The position numbers and the translations under genes were made by a program. From the NCBI RefSeq assembly GCF_003855095.1, contig NZ_CP033972.1:4092001-4156000 (forward strand): a stretch of 64,000 bases of DNA, read 5' to 3'. The notes under the pieces are model-generated. The model saw nothing but the letters and a program-made list of their open reading frames with translations. It was not told the DNA's origin and searched no databases. Positions within the stretch are counted from its first letter, which is position 1; the number at the start of each line of letters is the position of its first letter. Shown in pieces: positions 16,153-23,773 of the stretch. This stretch comes from Gordonia insulae (GTDB lineage: Bacteria; Actinomycetota; Actinomycetes; Mycobacteriales; Mycobacteriaceae).

Positions 16153-17195
16153 GCGATCTCATCTGCGGCGCTGATGAACTCCTTGGCCAAGGCGCGGAAG
16201 ACTTCGTACCCGCCTTGGTACTGGTACTTCTGCCGCAATGTTGCTGTTGTCGAGTACTCAGCTGATGCGGCAATCGCGTTGCCTTCAGGTACCCAGGTGT
16301 CGAACACCGGCGGTAGGTCTTCACTGTCGACAAGTCGGTTGATCGTAGTCGCATGTACCGTCGATGCAGAACGATATTTGGTGATGACAATACCGAGCTC
16401 GTGAATGGTTTCACCAATGTTATCTGCGAACGACATCACCCGGGATTGGATCTGTGGGATTCCATATGTCGAGAGTACGTCCGGGATAGTTGGGATTATG
16501 TAGCCGTCCGCGATGCGGAGGCCGTTGAGGGTGACGATTCCGAGATTGGGAGGACAGTCAACCAACACATAGTCGTAGTTATTGAGTACGGGCTTGACGG
16601 CTCTGCGTAGGAGATCGGTTGGGTTGTCTGAGTAGAACTGGCCTGACGGCATGGAGGCGAGCCGGTCTTGGACATCGATCAGGTCGAGGGAAGATGGAAG
16701 CAGGTCGACGGTGCGGACCTCCTTCACTGGGCTGACCTGCCTCTGAAGTGATGCATCTAGGTCGAACGATGCATCCTCGCCGGCTCGTCGCAGCGCGTCC
16801 GTGAACAGCGATACGAGCGTTTGCCCGCGGTCGTTCAGTTCTCGCCATCGGTCTTCTCCGATCAAGACTGTTGTTGCATTGGTTTGTGGATCGAGATCGA
16901 TGACCAGAACTTTCTTTCCGAACTCCGCCGACAAGAACTCGGCAAGGCCAATTGTTGTGGTTGTCTTGCCGACGCCGCCCTTGAGATTAATAGTTGCGAT
17001 TACCTGTGCCACAGCCTTTTTCCTCCTCATAAGGTACTTGACAATGTCGTCGAAATCGAACACTGGCCCACTCCGCAAATCCGCGACCGGGGTGGGAAAC
17101 CTGTTGTCGCGGGTTCTCCAATTCGATACGACGGTGCGGCTGACGTTGGCCAGATCCGCTACCTCCGCGAGACCGACCAGCTCTTGGCTCGACAT
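16149..17195 (-). CDS. ParA/MinD-family ATPase with N-terminal helix-turn-helix
   Basis: This protein of about 348 residues fuses a MerR/AlpA-like helix-turn-helix (residues 6-56: LAEVADLANVSRTVVSNWR, FPTPVADL, FDFDDIVKYL) to a deviant Walker ATPase. The Walker A is KGGVGKTT (72-79) with the signature first lysine. Walker A' is VIDLDPQTNATT and Walker B is VLVDCPPNLG. The full set of ParA motifs suggests ATP-driven dimerisation and non-specific DNA binding. ATG 17195 has GGAAGGA well placed; GTG 17222 is an alternative. It lies third in a four-gene operon with an RHH protein, a GHKL ATPase and a small partner. There is no cognate ParB or replication gene, so plasmid partition is unlikely as its sole role. 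Confidence 0.88.
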   Translation of the reverse strand: MSSQELVGLAEVADLANVSRTVVSNWRTRDNRFPTPVADLRSGPVFDFDDIVKYLMRRKKAVAQVIATINLKGGVGKTTTTIGLAEFLSAEFGKKVLVIDLDPQTNATTVLIGEDRWRELNDRGQTLVSLFTDALRRAGEDASFDLDASLQRQVSPVKEVRTVDLLPSSLDLIDVQDRLASMPSGQFYSDNPTDLLRRAVKPVLNNYDYVLVDCPPNLGIVTLNGLRIADGYIIPTIPDVLSTYGIPQIQSRVMSFADNIGETIHELGIVITKYRSASTVHATTINRLVDSEDLPPVFDTWVPEGNAIAASAEYSTTATLRQKYQYQGGYEVFRALAKEFISAADEIA

Positions 17196-17346
17196 ACAGA
17201 TCCTTCCGTGGACGTCGTTCACGGCGACGAATACAAGTGTGAATGTTGTTCACGAAGCTGTCAAGAGAGGCTGCCCTGTCCCGATTGGCCGTGTCGCGAT
17301 CGCTAGCTCTAGCTGGTGTAGCTCTGGATGTATCGATAGAAGCTGA

Positions 17347-19677
17347 TCAGCTCTCCAACTCCTTCACTAGACGGTCAGCTTCCGGCATGACGCTGAGCAC
17401 AGCTCGGGCCGCGGCACGGCGCCCGACCTCCATTGTTGCTTCGTCATGTGGGTTTCCCGCTTTCTGAGCGTCTCGAGCGTCCTGATCGAGCACCAAGAGT
17501 GCCACCCCGACACCGACGGCGTACCGCTCACGGGACTTCTCCTTGCTCTCGTCGGTGAGCTCGGCAGCTCGAGCTTGTATGTAGTTCTTCAGAGGCGAGT
17601 ACGTGCGGTTGAGAACAATGGTCGGAATCTCGCCGTCAACTTTGGCAAGCGGTGCGTACTCGGAGCGTTGGCCAGCAAGGTCTTTCGCGGGAACCATCTC
17701 GATCTCGCCGACGGTGGCGGCGGACCAGTTCTCGACGCCGTCGTCAGCCTCGCTCTTCCAGATCAAGGCGACGAGACCGCCGTCGCCCGGGCCGGAGGTC
17801 CCCGGATCCCTTCCGCCCTTCGGGCCGGTCGGTTTGGAGGGGGCCTCTTCGATGATGTCGATTTTGGTGGACCATTCGAACTTTGGCCCGAGGCCTCCGG
17901 AGGTTCTGGTCCATTCGGGGATCTCCACGTCGAGGTTGTACGTCCCGAGGTCGGCGTTGTCGGGGACGGCGATAGAGACGCGGACTCGTCCCGAGCGAAG
18001 CTCGCCGACCGTGATCTCTGCGGGGCCTATATCCGGATGGTCGCATGTGACCTGGAGAAATGCCCGTTGGGTGATGAATCCATCGGTGGCGTTAAGCTTA
18101 AAGTATGCCCCCTTGACCTTCCCGACCTGGGCTTCGATTGATTTGGGGCCCTCGAAGTGGGTCGGATCGTGATAGAGATCCTCGGGTCGGGTGGGTTCAG
18201 GCGGCTTGCGGCCACCTCCGCTACCGCCCATGCCGATCCCACCGAGTGAAAAGCCTTTGGCTTTGAAGGCTCGGGCGATCTGCTCGGCAACGGCGATCGT
18301 CGGTCGGTCGTTGTTGTCACCGGAGATGGCCTCACGGATCAGGGCGCTGTTTGCGTCGCGGAGTGCAGGCCAGTCGTTAAGGAAGGCCGCGATTTCTTTC
18401 TCCAACCGGATAGCGACGGCGCTACGAACGAGTTGGGCGCGATCGGCCGTGAACAGTTCCGTGCGAATCTCGATCGGAAGCTGATCGCTTGCGACGATGA
18501 CGAGGACGCGGTCGTAGAGCTTGTTGAGCTTGGTTTTGAGTTTGAAGTCTTGCGGCGACCAGTGTGAGTGAACCTGGCCGTTAGAGGTCAGGAGCAGCGC
18601 ATGGCCGTGAGCAACAAAGTTGCGTCTTTGTCCCCGACTGCCCGCCTTCGTGAAGAGCCGAAAGCGGATCGGGAGATGGTATGTGGTGCCGTCGTGGTTG
18701 AACGGCAGAGTGTCGAGGCCTTCGGTTCCAGCCTCTCCGGGATTGTCGTTGAGCCGACGCTCAAGTCCGTTCAGCGTTTCGGCCCGATCGGTGCGAGTGA
18801 TGTTGTTTCGGTACTTGATCGGCAACACGGGGCGAAAGAGCCGCGTGTTCAGAATCGTGTCGAACGATTTCTCGTCGCCCGAACGCCGGCCCAGGCCTTC
18901 AGTGTCGTAGGCGATGAGCGCGACGTGGGTGCCTGGTTCAAAATCGGGGTAGTCGGCGGAGGGAACCGAGAACGGCACAGCCTTGGCCCACGTCGTCGGA
19001 TCACCCTCGATCCAGGGCTCGGTCACGAGATAATAGGCATTGGCCGTCGTGTGCACGCGTTCGCGCTGAACGACGGCGATGCTGATTCGATCCTCGTCAT
19101 CCGGTTCGAGAAGGTCGGGGTGGCGCCGAGTGACGACGACCACGGCGCCCGCGTTGAGGTAGGTGAGTGCGCCGCCTAGACCGTAGGTTCCCTGCTGCCA
19201 GTTAACCCCGTTCTTGTGGCCAGCGCCCACTTGGAAGATTGTGCGGGGAACTTCGTTGACGACAATGCCACAGCCGTGATCGCGCATGACCAGGGTGATT
19301 CGCTTCTTGTCGGAGCCGACCGCGGCCTTGTCGATCGTAACGGTGGCCAGCTCGGCTCGCTCTTTCTCTCCGAGCTCGCTGAGGAGCGTCGACGCAGCCT
19401 CATGGGGTGTGTTGAAGGGGACTGCACCCCGGGTGCCGTACGTCTGTAGTGCGTACAGCTCAATGACGGCGTCCTGCATGTTGGTGACAACTTCGAGGGA
19501 CTTGTGGTCGTAACTAGCGCCGGACCCAGTCAAAATACCCTGGTTATTTCCCTTGTCTCCGAGGGGCCGCTGGTAGCGAGTCCCCAATGCTCTGGCGATG
19601 GATTGCTGAACAATCTCGGCCTCCTCGATGGAGCGTGCTGCGAGAGCGGCTTTCACGATCCTCTTGTTGTTACTCAT
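17347..19677 (-). CDS. GHKL (Hsp90/MutL/MORC-like) ATPase of an accessory operon
   Basis: This 776-residue protein has an N-terminal Bergerat ATP-binding fold. The N-box is EVVTNMQDA (Glu62, Asn66, Asp69), the G1 box DHGCG (133-137) and the G2 box GTYGLGG (163-169). A transducer-like region runs to about 480. A glycine-rich hinge GGIGMGGSGGGRKPPEP follows, then a beta-sandwich-like domain (about 520-620) and a helical tail. The build resembles MORC-type ATPases described in bacterial restriction-modification loci more than HSP90 or a histidine kinase; no kinase or receiver domain is present. The ATG at 19677 has GGAGG seven bases upstream and overlaps the upstream stop by four bases (ATGA). 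It is the core of the candidate defence operon. Confidence 0.82.
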   Translation of the reverse strand: MSNNKRIVKAALAARSIEEAEIVQQSIARALGTRYQRPLGDKGNNQGILTGSGASYDHKSLEVVTNMQDAVIELYALQTYGTRGAVPFNTPHEAASTLLSELGEKERAELATVTIDKAAVGSDKKRITLVMRDHGCGIVVNEVPRTIFQVGAGHKNGVNWQQGTYGLGGALTYLNAGAVVVVTRRHPDLLEPDDEDRISIAVVQRERVHTTANAYYLVTEPWIEGDPTTWAKAVPFSVPSADYPDFEPGTHVALIAYDTEGLGRRSGDEKSFDTILNTRLFRPVLPIKYRNNITRTDRAETLNGLERRLNDNPGEAGTEGLDTLPFNHDGTTYHLPIRFRLFTKAGSRGQRRNFVAHGHALLLTSNGQVHSHWSPQDFKLKTKLNKLYDRVLVIVASDQLPIEIRTELFTADRAQLVRSAVAIRLEKEIAAFLNDWPALRDANSALIREAISGDNNDRPTIAVAEQIARAFKAKGFSLGGIGMGGSGGGRKPPEPTRPEDLYHDPTHFEGPKSIEAQVGKVKGAYFKLNATDGFITQRAFLQVTCDHPDIGPAEITVGELRSGRVRVSIAVPDNADLGTYNLDVEIPEWTRTSGGLGPKFEWSTKIDIIEEAPSKPTGPKGGRDPGTSGPGDGGLVALIWKSEADDGVENWSAATVGEIEMVPAKDLAGQRSEYAPLAKVDGEIPTIVLNRTYSPLKNYIQARAAELTDESKEKSRERYAVGVGVALLVLDQDARDAQKAGNPHDEATMEVGRRAAARAVLSVMPEADRLVKELES

Positions 19678-20726
19678 TGCTTTCCTCCGGTCGAATGCTC
19701 GTGGCCTAGCGGGGTCAGGTGGTACTTGGATTTGGTTTGTTTGGGCTCGATGAGGCCCCACTCGCGAGCACGGGCGATGTAGCCCGCGGCGTTCGTAGAA
19801 ACCTCGTTGTTGGTCCACGACGGCCATGCCTGGGCGACGTGCGCAAGCACATCCTGGCGCGACGCTCCACCGCTTCCGATCGCACTAATGATCTCGGTGA
19901 ACCCACGCCAGTCTTCCGGGGCGAAATTGGCGAGGTGTTCAAAGAACACTCGCGCAGCGTTGTATGGGTGCGGCTCCTCGACAGATATGCCCGCGATGCC
20001 CCTGAGCAAATCCCAACCGGCGCCGGTGAGTCCGACGCGCGGTTCGTGGGATTCACCCATAGTGAGGCCGGCGACGCGCCACTCGTAAAGTGGCCCGTTG
20101 GTCGAGTAGACGTCCCCATCGACTCGGTAGTCGCCGAGTGCAAACGATCGGAAGCCAGTCTCGGCTGGCTTGCGTTTGTCTGAATTTGTCGGAAAGAGTG
20201 CGGTGCACTTTGCCCCGGTGTCTTTCTCGGTGGCGAGGAGGAGCTCGCCGAACCGCCACGCCTCCCGGAGTACGTCCGTGACGTAGTCCTCAACAGGGAT
20301 CGGCCCCTCAGCGGCGAGGGCGGCAAGTTTGGTGAGCGCCCACAGTGAGGGGTAATCGCGGTTGTGCAGCCCGAACAACGCGCGAGACTCGGGTCGACTG
20401 AGGTCGCCTGCGGCAGGCACAACATAACCGGCCACCGGAGGAGACAGTACCGTCGTTGGCCGGTCCTTCCGACTCGTGACCGGGATAGTCTTACGCACAG
20501 TTGATTCGTACGGCTGGGCGCCGGGCTCCTCTTCCTGCCTTGGCGGAGGGCCAGCGTCCTCTGTTTCCTCCACCGATAGCTCTAGGATCCGCTCCTGGAT
20601 GGCGTCGACGATGAACTCGGCGCGAGTTGCGTAGCCCCCGATGCCCTGGATGATGACGGCGTCCATCTCGCGGATCAGGGGAACGGGAAGCGGAATGCGC
20701 ATTACGCGGTGATCGGTTGCTGCCAT
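19674..20726 (-). CDS. RHH plus winged-helix protein, first gene of GHKL-ParA operon
   Basis: This 350-residue protein begins with a ribbon-helix-helix-like unit (RIPLPVPLIREMDAVI, YATRAEFIVDAIQERILEL, residues 10-50). An acidic, proline-rich linker follows, then a globular region (about 120-330). The C-terminal part looks like a winged helix (ARAREWGLIEPKQTKSKYHLTPLG). It probably binds DNA, perhaps the operon promoter, and may act as the sequence-specific recogniser for the ATPases. It is followed by the GHKL gene with a four-base overlap. The promoter region upstream is very AT-rich and contains a 16-base palindrome at 20835-20850. No family name can be given. Confidence 0.75.
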   Translation of the reverse strand: MAATDHRVMRIPLPVPLIREMDAVIIQGIGGYATRAEFIVDAIQERILELSVEETEDAGPPPRQEEEPGAQPYESTVRKTIPVTSRKDRPTTVLSPPVAGYVVPAAGDLSRPESRALFGLHNRDYPSLWALTKLAALAAEGPIPVEDYVTDVLREAWRFGELLLATEKDTGAKCTALFPTNSDKRKPAETGFRSFALGDYRVDGDVYSTNGPLYEWRVAGLTMGESHEPRVGLTGAGWDLLRGIAGISVEEPHPYNAARVFFEHLANFAPEDWRGFTEIISAIGSGGASRQDVLAHVAQAWPSWTNNEVSTNAAGYIARAREWGLIEPKQTKSKYHLTPLGHEHSTGGKQ

Positions 20727-20756
20727 CTTGCGTACCCTAACGCTCGGTCCTCATGT

Positions 20757-20815
20757 GTTCACCATATAACAAATATAGTAAGAAAGCCAGCAAGTATCTA
20801 GGATATATAGCGCGT
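20757..20815 (-). promoter_or_regulatory. AT-rich promoter region of the GHKL-ParA operon
   Basis: The minus strand here reads TTGCTG followed 18 bases on by TTATAT, with further TATA-rich sequence. This is a plausible -35/-10 pair about 35 bases before the operon start codon. It is one of the most AT-rich patches of the window. The elements are a visual match only. Confidence 0.4.
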
Positions 20816-20834
20816 CTGCTCGGTACAGGCAATA

Positions 20835-20850
20835 TACCTGCCTGCAGGTA
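20835..20850. promoter_or_regulatory. Palindrome TACCTGC-CT-GCAGGTA, candidate operator
   Basis: Perfect 7-bp arms flank a two-base centre, upstream of the AT-rich promoter of the GHKL-ParA operon. The first operon product carries an RHH DNA-binding unit, so autoregulation through this site is possible. The rest of the 650 bases between the operon and vsr (20727-21376) shows no convincing gene. Confidence 0.4.
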
Positions 20851-21376
20851 GTCGTCCCCGGTGGCGTGTGAGCGCCTCCGTACGGCGTTGATCCCACCCC
20901 GCGCGACATCCATGTGTGGCACCGACCGCGGTATCGCCTCGGAGGGCGGATCGCTCCAGCCGCCGTAGGCCGCCTATTCGTCCGTCGTGACAATTGGCGA
21001 TCGAACAAGTGCGCGGACGTTCGAAGTTCTTCGTGAGTCTTCTTCGCGCTGAACAACCCTGGCCTGCGATAAGTGCCGCCGTGTGCGTCGCTGGCCGATG
21101 GAAGCCGCATCGTCGGGCCGTCCGTGAAAGACCTCGTTCCGACGATGAAGGCGATGAATCTTTGACCGCCTGCAGCTCGCACTAGCCTGGTAGTCAACTG
21201 TCGTGAGGTCTCAAAGGTAGGTGTCTGTGAAAGGGCATGATTCAGGTGGACGGATCTTCAAATCATCTGTGCGGGAACTCGTGGTGGGTTTCTCGCGCGC
21301 ATGAGCCTTGCTGTGGAGCTGATCCAAATCTCATTGCAGATGCAGCCGAGAGATGCTATCCGTGGCGGAGGCCACT

Positions 21377-21808
21377 ATGAACGCTCGCCCCAAAGCCTCT
21401 TGTCAGAGTGTCAGTTCACGTATGAGCAAGCAGAAGCGGAGGGACACGGAAGCCGAGCTGCGCGTTCGACGCAATCTCCACGCGCGCGGCATTCGATTCA
21501 GGGTTGATGTGAAGCCAGAACCCGCTCTCCGGGCAAGAGGTGACATCGTGTGGCGCGGCATCAGGTTGATTGTGTTCATCGACGGGTGCTTCTGGCATGG
21601 ATGCCCTCAGCACGCCACCCGCCCGCGGGCAAACGCAGAGTGGTGGGCTGAGAAGTTAGACAATAATATTCGGCGAGACAGACGAACGGACCTCGCCCTG
21701 ATCGATCGTGGATGGACCGTCCTCCGGTTTTGGGAACACGAGGACTCCAAGGGGGTGGCCGATAGGATCGTCGCAAGGATCGAGGAGTTGAGGTCGGTGG
21801 ACCTCTGA
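21377..21808 (+). CDS. vsr: Very-short-patch-repair endonuclease Vsr
   Basis: This 143-residue protein is a clear Vsr. MSKQKRRDTEAELRVRRNLHARG is followed by the catalytic region around Asp56 (RARGDIVWRG), VFIDGCFWHGCP with its zinc-binding cysteines and His, and DRRTDLALIDRGWTVLRFWEHED. Vsr nicks T:G mismatches that arise when 5-methylcytosine deaminates, so it normally partners a Dcm-type methyltransferase, which is encoded convergently ten bases away. The ATG at 21377 has GGCGGAGG five bases upstream and is preferred over an upstream GTG/ATG. The pair shows that this block carries or carried a C5-methylation system. It is complete by length and motifs. Confidence 0.92.
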   Translation: MNARPKASCQSVSSRMSKQKRRDTEAELRVRRNLHARGIRFRVDVKPEPALRARGDIVWRGIRLIVFIDGCFWHGCPQHATRPRANAEWWAEKLDNNIRRDRRTDLALIDRGWTVLRFWEHEDSKGVADRIVARIEELRSVDL

Positions 21809-21818
21809 CTCGCGTACG

Positions 21819-22931
21819 TTAGCTGAGGACCGCGACGCGTTCACCATATGGGTCAGCGGTGGCCAGCGACACTCCGCCGTTCTGCGAGACTTCCCATGGT
21901 TCGCGCACGGCCCGATTGAGAGCGTCGACGTCGATAAGCAGGTTGAGCGCAGCGGCCAAGACATGAACCGATAGGCGGGGCGGTATAGCGTTACCGATCT
22001 GCTGACCGACATCGCTTCCAGCCCAAGGATAGTCAGGAGGAAATGTCTGAAGACGACCCGCCTCTTGATGCGTGAAACGACTGAAGTCATCGTTCGAGAG
22101 CTGAAGACGGTTGCGCATGATCTTGCCTGTCACTGTCGCCGCCGGTTCGTCTGATTGCCGCTGGCCGCGCTTGCGAGGATCACCGCCACTTCCATAATTG
22201 GAGATGACCGTGAACGCCAGGTCGCGATCAAGCGCGTCCGCCATCGACACCCAGGGTTCACGATTGGCCATGCTTTGCCTGGGTACTCCTCGGCGGAATG
22301 CTTGATGTGTCGGCTTCGGCAGCCTGACATCCTCGTCGTCGAGTCGTGCCACAAGCACGGCGCGTCTACGAGTCTGCGGAACGCCGAACTCCTCGGTGCG
22401 GAGGATCCCGTAGTCGACCCCATAGCCGTATCGCTCGAGGACCTCCTGGAAAGCCGCCCAGATAGGTAGCACCTGCGGCACCTGCTCGAGAACGATGGCT
22501 TCGTAGGGTGTGTCCGCCCGCAACGCCTCGAGTACCCAGCGCATCGGTTCGAGGACCAACCCGGTTCGCTCGTCCTCGAGCACGGAGAGACTGTCAGCCG
22601 CGTCATCGCCGTCAGCCATCCTAGTCATGAGCGCGATGACGTCGTTCAATGCTTTGCGACCGGTTCCGGTGCCAGCCACCGTGAACGTCTGACATGGTGG
22701 GCCACCCGTGAGAATTGTGGCGTCGGGGAAATCAGCTGGCCCGAAATTTCGGACGTCTCCTGGTGTTGTGACGAGACCGGCGGCGGATCGTGTTGCGCAG
22801 GCGTTCCCATCGAGTTCGATGCCCTCCGCCGAGATTCCGAGCCATGCCGCCCCGACGTCTAGACCGCCAGGTCCGGCGAATAAGTCGACTATTCGCGGGC
22901 GATCTTTCGACGAGTCCAATCCCAACACCAT
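21819..22931 (-). CDS. dcm: C5-cytosine DNA methyltransferase (Dcm-type)
   Basis: This protein of about 370 residues has the ordered motifs of C5 methyltransferases. Motif I is DLFAGPGG (16-23), and motif II is GIELD (37-41). Motif IV is GGPPCQTF with catalytic Cys80. Motif VI reads EQV rather than the usual ENV, motif VIII is QTRRR, and motif X is VGQQIGNAIPP. It should methylate cytosine in a palindrome read by the variable region (about 200-310); the specificity cannot be predicted. ATG 22931 is chosen because motif I begins soon after; no Shine-Dalgarno is visible. No restriction enzyme gene adjoins it. The convergent vsr supports active methylation. Confidence 0.9.
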   Translation of the reverse strand: MVLGLDSSKDRPRIVDLFAGPGGLDVGAAWLGISAEGIELDGNACATRSAAGLVTTPGDVRNFGPADFPDATILTGGPPCQTFTVAGTGTGRKALNDVIALMTRMADGDDAADSLSVLEDERTGLVLEPMRWVLEALRADTPYEAIVLEQVPQVLPIWAAFQEVLERYGYGVDYGILRTEEFGVPQTRRRAVLVARLDDEDVRLPKPTHQAFRRGVPRQSMANREPWVSMADALDRDLAFTVISNYGSGGDPRKRGQRQSDEPAATVTGKIMRNRLQLSNDDFSRFTHQEAGRLQTFPPDYPWAGSDVGQQIGNAIPPRLSVHVLAAALNLLIDVDALNRAVREPWEVSQNGGVSLATADPYGERVAVLS

Positions 22932-23773
22932 GAATGAAATGGTAGCCGGCGCGACCCACAACGTCGCGCAGGCCAGAGCTGGCGCAGTCGATGGCCGTCG
23001 CGTGGCGTTCCTTCCGACGCTCGGCTTACTAGGTGCCCGAGCTGGCCGCCCTGTCGTGGGTATAGGGCCACGCGCGTTCCGCTGAGCCGTTGCCGCCGCT
23101 GATCGACGCAACGCTCGTGTCCGTGCATTCGGGCTCTATGGGTAGCGCATGTTCGGTGGCGCTATGAACGAGCGCAACCGAAACCTTAATCGTCGACCGA
23201 GTGAAGTGCGAATCGCACGAGCGACCTGCTCGCAATTGCCCCTTCAATAGCGGATCGCTCGGTCCGGTGGGGTCGTCGCCGTCAGCGACCACCTTCGCAG
23301 TGGTGTGGCGAAACGGCGTTGCTGCCGAGTCGTGTGATGCCGCCATTCCTGGACCGATCACCTCGCTGCCGAAGTTCTCCTGGCTGTCGAGCAAAACGGA
23401 TGCAGCTCCGTGGTTGCGAAAGCCCGCGCTTCGGTTAGCGCATTTCGGAGGTGGGCCGAAGCGTCGCAAGTATCAGGTTTGAAAGCCAGGCATTGGTGCC
23501 ACACGGGCAGCGGATGCTGCCGCCAGCCGAGAAGGTCTGAGGAATGGAACCATTCCACCGAGCGGCGGCTGCCCAGCACGCTTGCGCTCTGGTAAGGCGG
23601 CACGCGAGACCAAGGTAACCGATCGCAACTACATCGGGGTGGCCCGCCACTCTTTCCCGACTGCGTGCGCAAAGGGCCTCATCGTTGCGTTACTACGGTC
23701 TTTATTCATGTGGGATGATTGCGGGGCGTCGACGTTTAGGGTCACAAAAACAAGAGGTCAACGTAGCCGAGCC
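22932..23773. other. Long intergenic region, right edge of accessory block
   Basis: These 842 bases between the methyltransferase start and the serine hydrolase end contain no gene I can support. A perfect palindrome GGAATGG-AA-CCATTCC lies at 23541-23556. Its role is unclear. No integrase, transposase or tRNA end was recognised. Confidence 0.5.

Noticed and set aside
16149..17195. ParA-like gene as part of a plasmid or chromosome partition locus.
   Set aside because: No ParB, replication initiator or parS-like repeats lie beside it, and it is tied to a GHKL ATPase operon instead.
20751..21197. A 148-codon minus-strand frame upstream of the ATPase operon.
   Set aside because: It spans the AT-rich promoter and has no recognisable protein features.
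23541..23556. Palindrome GGAATGG-AA-CCATTCC, considered as a transposon end.
   Set aside because: No second copy, no transposase and no target-site duplication were seen nearby.
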